DNA of 64,000 nucleotides, taken from positions 7,686,001 through 7,750,000 of the forward strand of contig NZ_CP108454.1 in assembly GCF_036240795.1 (NCBI RefSeq). The letters run 5' to 3'. A program made the position numbers and the translations under genes. The notes under the pieces were generated by a model that did not search any database, had not been told where the DNA came from, and saw only the letters and a program-made list of their open reading frames with translations. This stretch comes from Streptomyces sp. NBC_01268. Its GTDB lineage: Bacteria > Actinomycetota > Actinomycetes > Streptomycetales > Streptomycetaceae. Below are positions 45,572 to 54,762 of the stretch, piece by piece; position 1 is the stretch's first letter, and each line of letters starts with the position of its first letter.

Positions 45572-46608
45572 CCGACACCACCGTCTCCCGTACCCCGGAC
45601 CGGACGGAGGACGCTCCGGCGCCCGCCGTGTCCGGCCGCCGGTTCCGGATCGCCGCGGTCGGCGGGCAGAACCTCAGCCTGATCGGTGCCCTCGTCGTGG
45701 TGCTCGCGCTGTTCGGGTCGCTCAACGACAACTACCTCAGCTGGTCGAACATGCAGGTCATCGGCGAGGCCGCGACCCTCGTCGGGCTCCTCGCCGTCGT
45801 CCAGACCGTCGTCATCATCTGCGGCGCGCTGGACATCTCCGTCGGCTCCCAGGCCGGACTCGCCTCCGTCGTCAGCGCCATGGCGTTCACCTCCACGGGC
45901 TCCAGCGCCGTCGTCGGCATCGCCGCGGCCCTCGGCACCGGAGCCCTCGCCGGCGTGTTGAACGGCGTGATCATCGTCTACGGGCGGGTCAACCCGACCA
46001 TCGCGACGCTCGCCGGACTCGCCGCGTACAAGGGCATCGCCCAGCTCGTCTCGGACGGCCGGGCGCAGGGCTACGTCCTCAACGACAGCTTCTTCGTCTT
46101 CCTCGGCCGAGGGAAGATCGCCGGACTGCCGGTGATGATCTGGATCCTGGCCGTCGTCGCGCTCTCGGTGCACGTCCTCCTCACGTACACGGACATCGGC
46201 CGCAACCTCTACGCCATCGGCGGCAACGACACCGCGGCCCGTCTCGCCGGCATCTCCATCAACAAGTACCTCATCGCCGCCTACGCCCTCTGCGGCGTGG
46301 TAGCGGCCGTCGCCGGCGTCCTGCTCACCGCACGCACCGGCTCGGGACAGCCCGTGTCCGGCAGCGAGGGCCTGGAGCTCAAGGCCATCACCGCCGCCGC
46401 ACTGGGCGGTTGCGCCCTCAAGGGCGGCAAGGGCGGCATCGGCGGCACTCTCCTCGCGGTCGCCCTGCTCGGCGCCCTCGAGAACGGGCTCACCGTCCAG
46501 GGCATCAACACCTTCTGGCAGAACGTCGCCCAGGGCGCGCTGCTCGTCGTCGCCGTCGCCATCCAGCAGCGCCGCAACAAGGAACGCCGCATCGGCCTCC
46601 CCACCTGA
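45568..46608 (+). CDS. Sugar ABC transporter permease (AraH/RbsC-like)
   Basis: A 346-residue permease of the BPD_transp_2 family with about eight to ten helices. Typical sequences are ICGALDISVGSQAGLASVVS, GVLNGVIIVYGRVNPTIATL, GRNLYAIGGNDTAARLAGI and ITAAALGGCALKGGKGGIGG. It is coupled to the ATPase gene (ATGA). It completes a binding protein-ATPase-permease set for pentose or hexose uptake. Confidence 0.94.
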   Translation: MTDTTVSRTPDRTEDAPAPAVSGRRFRIAAVGGQNLSLIGALVVVLALFGSLNDNYLSWSNMQVIGEAATLVGLLAVVQTVVIICGALDISVGSQAGLASVVSAMAFTSTGSSAVVGIAAALGTGALAGVLNGVIIVYGRVNPTIATLAGLAAYKGIAQLVSDGRAQGYVLNDSFFVFLGRGKIAGLPVMIWILAVVALSVHVLLTYTDIGRNLYAIGGNDTAARLAGISINKYLIAAYALCGVVAAVAGVLLTARTGSGQPVSGSEGLELKAITAAALGGCALKGGKGGIGGTLLAVALLGALENGLTVQGINTFWQNVAQGALLVVAVAIQQRRNKERRIGLPT

Positions 46609-46656
46609 GGAGACCACGAACGGACAGCAACACCCCGTCTCACAAGGAGTGGAGAT

Positions 46657-47107
46657 TTGACGCGCAGACCTACCTTCCTCAGGGCCGGAACCGCCGTGGT
46701 GTCGGGAGTCGTGGCCGGCTCGCTGCGCTCAGGGACCGCGACGGCCGCCCCCGGGACCGTCGACGGAGCGGGAGCGGGGGCCCCGGCCGGCGCCCTGCCG
46801 CAGCCCACGGTCACCCTGACGCCCGTGCCCGACACCGTCGCCGGGGTGCGCGAGCCGGTGCTGAGCCTCAACGGCAGCTGGTCGATCGCCACCGAACCGC
46901 CCGCGGAGTTCTGGCGCGACGACGTCGACACCTCGGGCTGGCCGCGGATCGAGGTGCCCGCAGAGCCCGCCATGCAGGGCGTGGACGTGGAACCACCCGG
47001 ACTTCGGTTACGGCGGCGGTGACTACTACCGGCCGGCGGTGCGGGTCACCGACGGTAGGACGGGCACGGTGTCGCTGCGGCTGGGCACGTTCGCGACGAC
47101 CACCTGA
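46657..47107 (+). pseudogene. GH2-like glycoside hydrolase gene with large internal deletion
   Basis: A TTG start at 46657 with AAGGAG encodes a twin-arginine-type signal (RRPTFLRAGTAVVSG) and then a GH2-like N-terminus: LTPVPDTVAGVREPVLSLNG, WSIATEPPAEFW, GWPRIEVPAEPAMQGVDV. At about 46990 that frame ends its homology. A neighbouring frame continues with WNHPDFGYGGGDYYRPAVRV and TVSLRLGTFATTT up to TGA at 47105, which looks like a protein C-terminus. Most of an enzyme of perhaps 1000 residues is missing, so this is a scar of internal deletion. It lies directly after the sugar ABC operon. Confidence 0.7.
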
Positions 47108-47112
47108 CGTGT

Positions 47113-47128
47113 GGGGCCGAAGGGCCCC
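47113..47128 (+). terminator. Short hairpin with T-rich tail
   Basis: GGGGCC/GGCCCC stem (6 bp) with a GAAG tetraloop, followed by TTCCTCTT, just after the GH2 remnant and before the GH59 gene. Confidence 0.45.
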
Positions 47129-47197
47129 TTCCTCTTCCCCGCAGGCATTCCGGCGCCAGGAGTCCACTCCGGGCGCCGCCACCCAGAAGGAGTCCAC

Positions 47198-49597
47198 ATG
47201 ACCCGGGCACCCGTGCGCGTCCGCCGCACGCTCGCCGCGTTGCTGGGCCTGTCGTTGAGCGTGCTCAGCGGCCTGGTCGCTCCCACCGTCGCACAGGCCG
47301 CACCCCCGCCGCCGCCCGCGTCCACGACGTCGATCACGGTCAACGGGACCAAGCCGGGCCTGACCTTCGACGGCGTCGGCGCGATCTCCGGCGGCGGCGG
47401 CAACTCCCGTCTCCTGGCCGACTATCCGGAACCGCAGCGAAGCGAGCTGCTCGACTACCTCTACAAGCCCGGCTACGGTGCCTCCCTCCAGCTGCTCAAG
47501 CTGGAGATCGGCGGCGACACCAACTCGACCGACGGCGCCGAACCCAGTCACATGCACACGGCCGGCACCGTCGACTGCGACCAGGGCTACGAGTGGTGGA
47601 TGGCCGAGCAGGCCAAGGCCCGTAACCCGCGCGTCAAACTCGCCGCGCTGTCCTGGGGCGCCCCCGGCTGGATCGGCGGCGGCGACTTCTGGTCCCAGGA
47701 CACCATCGACTACCTGATGTCCTGGATGGACTGCGCCGATCAGCACGGACTGACGATCGACTACCTCGGCGGCTGGAACGAACGCGGCTACGACAAGACC
47801 TGGTACCGGAACCTCAAGGCCGCGCTGGTCTCGCACGGCTACGCGACCAAGGTCGTCGCCGCGGACAGCGACTGGGGCGTGGCCGACGCCATGGCCCAGG
47901 ACCAGGCATTCAAGGACGTCGTCGACGTCGTCGGCGTGCACTACCCGTGCGGCTACCTCGGCGCCTACACCGACTGCCCCAGCACCACGACCGCCCAGCG
48001 TCTGGGCAAGCCGCTGTGGGCCAGCGAGAACGGTTCCCAGGACGCCCACACCGGCGCGGCCGCAGTGGCGCGGTCGATCAACCGCGGTTACCTCGACGGA
48101 AAGATGACCGCCTACTTCAACTGGCCGGTGATCGCGGCCCTCTACCCGAACCTCTTCTTCTCCACCGACGGCATGTCCGTCGCCAACCAGCCCTGGTCCG
48201 GGAACTACAGCATCGGCAAGACCACATGGGTGACCGCGCACACCACGCAGTTCACCCGGCCGGGCTGGCACTACATCGACTCGGCGGGCGGCTACCTGGG
48301 CGGCAAGCGCCCCAACGGCAGTTACGTGACGCTGAAGTCGACGAACAACACCGACTACAGCACGGTCATCGAGACGATGGACGCCACCGCCGTCCAGACC
48401 GCCTCCTTCTCGGTCACCGGAGGTCTGTCCACCGGCCAGGTCCACGTCTGGGACACCGACGTCAGGTCGGACGACTCCTCGCGCTGGTTCGTCCGGCAGC
48501 AGGACGTCGTCCCGAGCGGCGGAACGTACACACTCACCCTTCAGCCCGGCCACGTCTACACCGTGACCACCACGACCGGCCAGGGCAAGGGCACCGCGAC
48601 GGCGCCGGCCCGCCAGGCGCTCGGTCTGCCGTACGCCGACAGCTTCGAGACCCCCGCCGCCACCACCTCGCCGAAGTACTTCACCGACATGAACGGCGCC
48701 TTCCAGACCGTCTCCTGCGGCGGTGGACGAGCGGGCACCTGCCTGCGTCAGATGGCCCCCATGTCGCCGATCCGGTGGACCGACGAGCCGTACAACGCCC
48801 CGTACACGATCATGGGCGACGGCACCTGGAGCAACTACACCGTCAAGGTCGACACACTCTTCGAGCAGTCGGGAAGCGTCGAACTCCTCGGTCGCGTCAA
48901 CCAGCAGGGCAGGAACAACAACGGCCTGAACGCCTATCACCTGCGGGTGAGCGACACCGGCGCCTGGTCCATCGACAAGAGCGACATCAAGTGGAACTTC
49001 ACCACCCTGGCGAGCGGTACCACCAGCGCACTCGGCACCGGCAGCTGGCACACCGTCGCGTTCACCCTTGAGGGGGCGACCCTCACCGCGGCGGTGGACG
49101 GCGTGACCCTCGGCAGCGCCACCGACTTCGGCTACAGCAACGGCCAGGCCGGTCTCGGCGTCACCGGCTACCGCACCGACCAGTTCGACGACTTCGCCCT
49201 GACCCCGGGCACGGTCACGACCCACCAGGGCCCGGTCACCTCCGGTCTGACCGGCAAGTGCGCCGAGGGTTCGGGCGATGTCGGCGGCACTCCGGTACGG
49301 CTCTGGGACTGCGACGGGGGCACCACCCAGGAGTGGACCTGGTCCAACGGAACCCTCACCCACCACGGACGGTGCATGGACGTCACGGGGCAGGGCACCA
49401 CCAGTGGCACGGCGGTGATCCTGTGGGACTGTTCGGGCGGGGCGAACCAGCAATGGGAGCCGCAGCCCGACGGCAGCCTGAAGGGTGTCCAGTCGGGACG
49501 CTGCCTCGACGTCCCCGGAGGCTCGACCGCCAACGGCACCGAGCTGGTGATCTGGGACTGCAACGGCGGAGCCAACCAGCGGTGGACGCTCCCCTAG
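47198..49597 (+). CDS. Secreted GH59 galactocerebrosidase-type hydrolase with C-terminal ricin-type lectin
   Basis: A 799-residue secreted enzyme. The Sec signal is residues 1-36 (cut near AQA/APP). Residues about 45-330 match the GH59 galactosylceramidase barrel: FDGVGAISGGGGNSRLLADY, LLKLEIGGDTNSTDGAEPSH, YEWWMAEQAKARNP. The acid/base glutamate is E195 in LGGWNERGYD, and the probable nucleophile is E277 in PLWASENGS. Further family blocks are VTAHTTQFTRPGWHYI and VIETMDATAVQTASF, then a lectin-like beta-sandwich (about 480-680). A ricin-type beta-trefoil at about 685-799 has QxW motifs TQEW, NQQW and NQRW. AAGGAG precedes the ATG. Mammalian GH59 removes beta-galactose from galactosylceramide. 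A streptomycete enzyme more likely acts on beta-galactosides of plant or host glycans, and the substrate is not proven. Confidence 0.9.
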   Translation: MTRAPVRVRRTLAALLGLSLSVLSGLVAPTVAQAAPPPPPASTTSITVNGTKPGLTFDGVGAISGGGGNSRLLADYPEPQRSELLDYLYKPGYGASLQLLKLEIGGDTNSTDGAEPSHMHTAGTVDCDQGYEWWMAEQAKARNPRVKLAALSWGAPGWIGGGDFWSQDTIDYLMSWMDCADQHGLTIDYLGGWNERGYDKTWYRNLKAALVSHGYATKVVAADSDWGVADAMAQDQAFKDVVDVVGVHYPCGYLGAYTDCPSTTTAQRLGKPLWASENGSQDAHTGAAAVARSINRGYLDGKMTAYFNWPVIAALYPNLFFSTDGMSVANQPWSGNYSIGKTTWVTAHTTQFTRPGWHYIDSAGGYLGGKRPNGSYVTLKSTNNTDYSTVIETMDATAVQTASFSVTGGLSTGQVHVWDTDVRSDDSSRWFVRQQDVVPSGGTYTLTLQPGHVYTVTTTTGQGKGTATAPARQALGLPYADSFETPAATTSPKYFTDMNGAFQTVSCGGGRAGTCLRQMAPMSPIRWTDEPYNAPYTIMGDGTWSNYTVKVDTLFEQSGSVELLGRVNQQGRNNNGLNAYHLRVSDTGAWSIDKSDIKWNFTTLASGTTSALGTGSWHTVAFTLEGATLTAAVDGVTLGSATDFGYSNGQAGLGVTGYRTDQFDDFALTPGTVTTHQGPVTSGLTGKCAEGSGDVGGTPVRLWDCDGGTTQEWTWSNGTLTHHGRCMDVTGQGTTSGTAVILWDCSGGANQQWEPQPDGSLKGVQSGRCLDVPGGSTANGTELVIWDCNGGANQRWTLP

Positions 49598-49628
49598 TCT
49601 GTCGGCCCGGCTGACGAAGCACCACAGG

Positions 49629-49666
49629 CCGAGGGGCTGTCCGGGTGACCCCGGACAGCCCCTCGG
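49629..49666 (+). terminator. Strong hairpin after the GH59 gene
   Basis: A perfect 17-bp stem (49629-49645 with 49650-49666) and a TGAC tetraloop, 32 nt after the GH59 stop. Confidence 0.8.
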
Positions 49667-49819
49667 TGTCCTTTCCCGCTCCCCCCCGCCCGGACAGGTC
49701 GAGGACTCCGTGGGGACGGCCCACTCGTTCACCGTCGCCACCGTCGGGTCAGGTCGGGTCCGAGGCGGGCCGCCTCTTCGACGGCATCGGTTCTGCCCCT
49801 GTCGCGCTGCGGCAAAGAG

Positions 49820-49839
49820 ATCCGATGATTCATTTGATG
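49820..49839 (+). promoter_or_regulatory. Relaxed fucose-type operator copies upstream of the GH95 gene
   Basis: ATCCGATGAT (49820-49829) and, directly after, CATTTGATG (49831-49839) each differ from the CATC(C/G)GATG core of the fucose promoters by one base. They lie about 150-165 bp before the GH95 start. Confidence 0.4.
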
Positions 49840-49901
49840 TCGGAAACGTGAGCGGCGTAAGGGCGGCGTCTCGTGAAGGCCGCTGCACGGGTATTGCCCC
49901 A

Positions 49902-49915
49902 TAGATCGGATGTAT
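49902..49915 (+). promoter_or_regulatory. Second operator-like palindrome upstream of the GH95 gene
   Basis: TAGATCGGATGTAT contains ATCGGATG, with dyad symmetry like the sites at 57796-57810, and lies about 70 bp before the GH95 start codon. One base of the 9-bp core differs (GATCGGATG instead of CATCGGATG). Confidence 0.5.
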
Positions 49916-49984
49916 TGGAGACTCCGGTGCTGCAACCAAGCCCTTCGGACAGCCGCGCTCGGTTCGCTACAGGAGGCCTGAGAG

Positions 49985-52834
49985 ATGAGACGACGATGGT
50001 GGAGGCCGGCCTGGGCCGGTGTTCTGACGACGGCGCTGGTGGCGGCGGTGCTCGCCACCGGCGAGACGCCCGCCCTGTCGGCTGCCGCCGCACCCGACCC
50101 GTACACCCTCTGGTACGCACAGCCGGCGGCGGACTGGGAGAAGGAAGCGCTGCCCATCGGCAACGGGGCCATGGGTGCCATGGTGTTCGGGGGCGTGAGC
50201 TCGGAGCAGCTGCAGTTCAACGAGAAGACCCTGTGGACCGGCGGCCCCGGTTCCCCCGGCTACGACTTCGGCAACTGGACCTCGCCCAGACCGACCGCGC
50301 TTCAGGAGGTCGTCGACGAGATCGACGCCAAGGGCAAGGCGGACCCGGGCTGGGTGGCGGGCAGGCTCGGGCAGCCCAAGACCGGTTTCGGCTCCCACCA
50401 GACCTTCGGCGACCTGCGCCTTGACATGGCGGGTGGCGCCGCGTCCGGCACCGGGTACCGGCGGTCCCTCGACATCGAGGACGCCCTCGCCAAGGTCACG
50501 TACACCAGCTCCGGCGTGGCCTACACCCGTGAGTACTTCGCCAGCCACCCCGACAACGTGATCGCCGGACGGCTGAGCGCGAACCGTCCCGGGAAGATGT
50601 CCTTCACCCTGCGCTACACCTCACCCCGCAGCGACTTCGCCGCCACCGCGAACGGCGGGCGGCTGACCATCCGGGGCAGGCTCGCCGACAACGGCATGAC
50701 CTTCGAGTCCCAGGTCCGGGTCATGGCCGACGGCGGGACGGTCACCGCCGGCAACGGACAGATCAAGGTGTCCGGGGCGAACAGCGCAACCTTCGTGATG
50801 AGCGCCGGCACCGACTACGCCCAGTCCTACCCGACCTACCGCGGAGCGGACCCGCACGCGAAGGTGACGGCCGCCGTCGACGCGGCAGCGGCCCGCTCGT
50901 ACGACAGCCTGAAAAGCACCCACACAGCCGACCACCGGGCGCTGTTCGACCGGGTACGACTCGACGTCGGCGGGGTCATGCCCGACAAGCCCACCAGCCA
51001 GCTCCTGGCCGCCTACACGGGTGGCGGTTCCTCCGACGACCGCGCGCTGGAGTCGCTGTTCTACCAGTACGGCCGCTACCTGCTCATCGCCTCCTCGCGG
51101 CCCGGGTCCCTGCCGGCGAACCTGCAGGGCGTGTGGAACAACTCCACCTCACCGCCGTGGAGCGCCGACTACCACACCAACATCAACGTCCAGATGAACT
51201 ACTGGCAGGCAGCCCAGGCCAATCTCGCCGAGACCGCCGAGCCGTTCACCGCGTTCGTCGAGAACCTGAGGCAGGCGGGCACGGTCAGCGCCACGGAGAT
51301 GTTCGGCTCTCCCGGCTGGGTCGTACAGAACGAGACCAATCCCTTCGGGTTCACCGGCGTGCACGACTGGTCCACCGCCTTCTGGTTCCCCGAGGCCAAC
51401 GGCTGGCTCGCCTCCCAGGTCTACGACCTGTACCAGTTCGACAGGGACCAGGCGTACCTGCGCGACCGGGCCTACCCGCTGCTCAAGGGCGCGGCCGCAT
51501 ACTGGCTGGCGAACCTGCGCACCGACCCCCGCGACGGCAAGCTCGTCGTGACCCCCAGCTACTCGCCCGAGCACGGCGACTTCACGGCCGGTGCCTCCAT
51601 GGCCCAGCAGATCGTCCACGGCCTGTTCACCGACACCCTCGCTGCCGCGAAGCAGCTCGACACGGACACGGAGCTGCAGGGCCGACTCACCACCGCGCTC
51701 GGAAAGCTCGACCCGGGCCTGCGGGTCGGCTCCTGGGGGCAGCTCCAGGAGTGGAAGGCCGATCTGGACGACCCGAGCGACACCCACCGGCACGTCTCCC
51801 ACCTCTACGCGCTCCACCCGGGCCACCAGATCTCGCCCGACACGGCCCCCCAGCTCGCGGCCGCCGCCAAGGTCTCCCTGAAGGCCCGGGGCGACGGCGG
51901 CACCGGCTGGTCCAAGGCCTGGAAGATCAACTTCTGGGCGCGGCTCCTCGACGGCGACCACGCGCACAAGCTGCTCGTCGAGCAGTTGCGGGGCAGCACC
52001 CTGACCAACCTGTTCGACACCCATCCGCCGTTCCAGATCGACGGCAACTTCGGTGCCACCGCCGGCATGACGGAGATGCTGGTGCAGAGCCAGAACGGCG
52101 AGATCCGGATGCTGCCTGCCCTGCCCGCCGCCTGGTCGGCAGGCTCGGTCAGCGGCCTCAAGGCGCGGGGTGACGTGACGGTCGGCGCCACCTGGCAGGC
52201 CGACGGAAGCACGGAGTTCACCCTCGCACCACGCGACAGCGGGCAACTCGCCGTTCGCGACGCCCTGTTCACCCATCCGTACAGCTTGGTGGACACCACG
52301 ACCGGCCGGACGCAGACGGTCTCCGCCTCCGGTGACCGGATCACCTTCGCCGCGGTCGCGGGCCACACCTACCGCGTCAGCGGGACACGCGCGGTGAGGC
52401 CGGAGAACGGCCGCACGTACACCATGACCAGCATGTCCAGTGGCAAGGCGGCCGACGTCCGGGACGCCTCCACCGCCGACGGCGCCGCGGTCATCCAGTA
52501 CACGCCGGGCGACGCCGCCAACCAGAAGTGGCGGCTCACCGACACCGGGAGCGGGACCTTCACCCTGACCGCCGCACACAGCGGCAAGTGCCTGGAGGTG
52601 CCGGCCGGATCGACCGGTACCGAAGGCGCCGGCATCCGGCAGTGGGGCTGCTCGACCGGCACCCACCAGCAATGGCGCTTCGAGCCGGCCGGGCCCGACG
52701 TCTACCGGCTGGTGTCCGCCGGCGGCACATGCCTGGACGTGCCGGGGTCCTCGAACGCCGACGGCGTCCAGCTGATCCAGTGGACGTGCGGCACGGCCGC
52801 CAACCAGAAGTGGAGACTCGCCCTGGCCGAGTGA
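49985..52834 (+). CDS. Secreted GH95 alpha-L-fucosidase with ricin-type lectin domain
   Basis: A 949-residue secreted enzyme with an Arg-rich Sec signal (cut near LSAAAA/PDP, residue about 36). The N-terminal beta-domain starts LWYAQPAADWEKEALPIGNG and includes GAMVFGGVSSEQLQFNEKTL, a GH95 hallmark. The (alpha/alpha)6 catalytic domain has NINVQMNYWQA (Asn401, Asn405), TPSYSPEHGDF (Glu529) and PPFQIDGNFG (Asp686), matching the Asn, Glu and Asp positions used by 1,2-alpha-L-fucosidases. The C-terminal beta-trefoil from about residue 785 has QxW motifs NQKW, HQQW and NQKW. AGGAGG precedes the ATG. It would free L-fucose outside the cell for the adjacent uptake and catabolic genes. Some GH95 members act on alpha-L-galactose instead. 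Confidence 0.93.
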   Translation: MRRRWWRPAWAGVLTTALVAAVLATGETPALSAAAAPDPYTLWYAQPAADWEKEALPIGNGAMGAMVFGGVSSEQLQFNEKTLWTGGPGSPGYDFGNWTSPRPTALQEVVDEIDAKGKADPGWVAGRLGQPKTGFGSHQTFGDLRLDMAGGAASGTGYRRSLDIEDALAKVTYTSSGVAYTREYFASHPDNVIAGRLSANRPGKMSFTLRYTSPRSDFAATANGGRLTIRGRLADNGMTFESQVRVMADGGTVTAGNGQIKVSGANSATFVMSAGTDYAQSYPTYRGADPHAKVTAAVDAAAARSYDSLKSTHTADHRALFDRVRLDVGGVMPDKPTSQLLAAYTGGGSSDDRALESLFYQYGRYLLIASSRPGSLPANLQGVWNNSTSPPWSADYHTNINVQMNYWQAAQANLAETAEPFTAFVENLRQAGTVSATEMFGSPGWVVQNETNPFGFTGVHDWSTAFWFPEANGWLASQVYDLYQFDRDQAYLRDRAYPLLKGAAAYWLANLRTDPRDGKLVVTPSYSPEHGDFTAGASMAQQIVHGLFTDTLAAAKQLDTDTELQGRLTTALGKLDPGLRVGSWGQLQEWKADLDDPSDTHRHVSHLYALHPGHQISPDTAPQLAAAAKVSLKARGDGGTGWSKAWKINFWARLLDGDHAHKLLVEQLRGSTLTNLFDTHPPFQIDGNFGATAGMTEMLVQSQNGEIRMLPALPAAWSAGSVSGLKARGDVTVGATWQADGSTEFTLAPRDSGQLAVRDALFTHPYSLVDTTTGRTQTVSASGDRITFAAVAGHTYRVSGTRAVRPENGRTYTMTSMSSGKAADVRDASTADGAAVIQYTPGDAANQKWRLTDTGSGTFTLTAAHSGKCLEVPAGSTGTEGAGIRQWGCSTGTHQQWRFEPAGPDVYRLVSAGGTCLDVPGSSNADGVQLIQWTCGTAANQKWRLALAE

Positions 52835-52846
52835 GCCACCCATGGC

Positions 52847-52878
52847 GAACGGCGCCCGCCTTCCGGCGGGCGCCGTTC
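52847..52878. terminator. Bidirectional hairpin between GH95 and FadR-type genes
   Basis: A perfect 14-bp stem (52847-52860 with 52865-52878) and a TTCC tetraloop lie between two convergent genes. Confidence 0.8.
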
Positions 52879-52904
52879 CTGTGTGTCGGGGCGCCGTCTC
52901 CGTG

Positions 52905-53612
52905 TCAGGGGGTGCACACGGCGAGGCCGGGGGAGCCGACGGCCGTGCCGTCCGCCAGCCAGTGCTCGACGGCGGCGACATGCACGGCGCTGGCACTCGC
53001 GGCGAGCGACGCGTCACCCGCGGCGAGCGCGCGCCAGATGGCCTCGTGCTCGCGGTGGGCCTGCTGCCGGGCGGGTGCGTAGCGCGTCCCCCGGACGATG
53101 CGCAGCCGCTGGGTGTGGGTGGAGAGGATGCCGAGCAGGGTGGAGAGGACCGGGTTGCCGACGGCGTCGGCGATGATCCGGTGGAACTCCATGTCCAGCT
53201 CGACGAACTCCTCGATGCCGATGTCCGCGGCGCACTGGTCGAGGACGGTACGCAGCGTCCCCAGCTGTTCCGCGGAGAGCCGGCCGGCCGCCAGCGCGGT
53301 CACCTGGGGTTCCAGCAGGCGCCGGACCTCCAGGAGCTGACGGGCCGTGTGGCCCTCGGAGACGTCGGCGGCGAAGGACAGCGATTCGAGGAGAAGGTGC
53401 GGTTCGAGCCCGGAGACGTACGTCCCGTCGCCCTGCCGGGGGACCAGGATGCGCATCGCGGTGAGCGCCCGGACGGCCTCGCGCAGCGAGCTGCGGGACA
53501 GACCGAGCTGGTCGGCGAGATCGGCTTCGTTCGGCAGCCTGGCACCGGGCCGGAGAGCACCGCGGACGATCATCTCCTTGATCTTCTCGATCGCCTGGTC
53601 GGTCACGGCCAT
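52905..53612 (-). CDS. GntR/FadR-family (FCD) transcriptional regulator, probable fucose regulator
   Basis: A 235-residue regulator. The winged helix is at residues about 5-72 (IVRGALRPGARLPNEADLAD, LSRSSLREAVRALTAMRILV, RQGDGTYVSG). The all-helical FCD ligand domain spans about 90-225, with the metal-site elements ELDMEFHRIIADAVGNPVLS and HREHEAIWRAL. It follows the permease gene on the same strand, 118 nt away, within the minus-strand transport operon. Regulators of this type bind short palindromes and respond to sugar acids, so it is the best candidate for the CATC(C/G)GATG sites. Direct evidence is lacking. Confidence 0.9.
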   Translation of the reverse strand: MAVTDQAIEKIKEMIVRGALRPGARLPNEADLADQLGLSRSSLREAVRALTAMRILVPRQGDGTYVSGLEPHLLLESLSFAADVSEGHTARQLLEVRRLLEPQVTALAAGRLSAEQLGTLRTVLDQCAADIGIEEFVELDMEFHRIIADAVGNPVLSTLLGILSTHTQRLRIVRGTRYAPARQQAHREHEAIWRALAAGDASLAASASAVHVAAVEHWLADGTAVGSPGLAVCTP

Positions 53613-53662
53613 CGTGGGGACTCCCTCGTGGGTGGGGTGAGGAGGACGGCAGGGGGTGACGG

Positions 53663-53708
53663 CGGAGCGGCGCGCCCCTGGTGGGACACGCCGCTCCGAC
53701 GGCTCGCC
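53663..53708 (-). terminator. Weak hairpin between permease and FadR-type genes
   Basis: 10-bp arms (53663-53672 with 53699-53708) with a long 26-nt loop. It may reduce read-through from the transporter genes into the regulator gene. Confidence 0.35.
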
Positions 53709-53730
53709 GACCGCCCCGGGGGGCGTGATG

Positions 53731-54762
53731 TCACTCCTGCTTCTCGCCGGAGGCGAAGCGGGAGATGATCAGCGCGACGATGATGATCGCGCCGTTGAGG
53801 AACTGGTTCCACAGCGGTGGTACGCCGGCCAGCGTCATGACGTTGACCACGAGCTGGAGCGTCAGCACACCGGTGAGGGCGCCGAAGAGCGTGCCACGGC
53901 CGCCGTTCAGGCTGACACCGCCGATGACGGTGGCCGCGAAGACCTGGAAGATCCAGCCGCTGCCCTGGTCGGCGGAGATGGAGCCGTAGTGGCCGGTGTA
54001 GAGGATGCCGGCGAAGGCGGCGAGCAGACTGCCCAGGATGAGCACCGTCCAGACGATCCGGTCCACGCGGATGCCCGCGGCGCGCGCCGCCTCCGCGTTG
54101 CCGCCGATCGCGTAGAGCGCGCGTCCGTGCCGCAGCCAGGCGAGGGCCGAGCCGCCGAGCAGGAACAGCACCGCGCAGATCCACACCGCCGCGGGGACGC
54201 CGAACCAGCTCGCGCGCCCGAGGTAGCTGAAGGAGGCGGGCACGTTGACGATCGACTGGCCCTCGGAGATGGCGATCTGCAGGCCCCGGAGCAGGGTGAG
54301 CCCGCCCAGCGTGACGATGAAGCCGTTGAGCCGCAGCTTGAGGATGAGGAACCCGTTGATCGCCCCGATGATCGCGCCCACCAGCAGACAGAGGGGGACG
54401 GACATCCACTCCGGGAACAGCCCGAGGCCGGTGAACCTCGCCCCGTGGTCGGGCAGCACCAGCCACACGGCGACGACCGGCGCGAGGCCGATGGTGGACT
54501 CCAGGGAGAGGTCCATCCGGCCGATGATCAGGATCAACGCCTGAGCCAGGACCAGCAGGCTCAGCTCGGTGGCCTGCTGGCCCACGCCGAGCAGGTTGTC
54601 CGACGTGAGGAAGGCGGGCGAGACGATGAAACCGATGACGCCCAGGACGAGGAGGACGGGTACCAGCGAGAGATCGCGGAACCGCGCCAGCGCGAAGCGT
54701 CGGCCGGAGGGCTCGGGGACGGTGGCCGTCGGCGGCTCGCGCAGCTCAAGGGTGGGGGACAT
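53731..54762 (-). CDS. Sugar ABC transporter permease (RbsC-like), fucose locus
   Basis: A 343-residue BPD_transp_2 permease with about nine to ten helices. Family sequences include LIIGRMDLSLESTIGLAPVV, GAIIGAINGFLILKLRLNGF, GGLTLLRGLQIAISEGQSIV, GRALYAIGGNAEAARAAGIR and VIGGVSLNGGRGTLFGALTG. Its ATG lies 17 nt inside the end of the ATPase gene. Position within the divergent fucose locus suggests L-fucose or a fucoside as cargo. Confidence 0.93.
   Translation of the reverse strand: MSPTLELREPPTATVPEPSGRRFALARFRDLSLVPVLLVLGVIGFIVSPAFLTSDNLLGVGQQATELSLLVLAQALILIIGRMDLSLESTIGLAPVVAVWLVLPDHGARFTGLGLFPEWMSVPLCLLVGAIIGAINGFLILKLRLNGFIVTLGGLTLLRGLQIAISEGQSIVNVPASFSYLGRASWFGVPAAVWICAVLFLLGGSALAWLRHGRALYAIGGNAEAARAAGIRVDRIVWTVLILGSLLAAFAGILYTGHYGSISADQGSGWIFQVFAATVIGGVSLNGGRGTLFGALTGVLTLQLVVNVMTLAGVPPLWNQFLNGAIIIVALIISRFASGEKQE

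Noticed and set aside
46868..49939. A 1023-codon open frame antisense to the GH59 gene
   Set aside because: No recognisable domain, and the plus strand encodes a complete GH59-lectin protein with signal peptide and ribosome-binding site.
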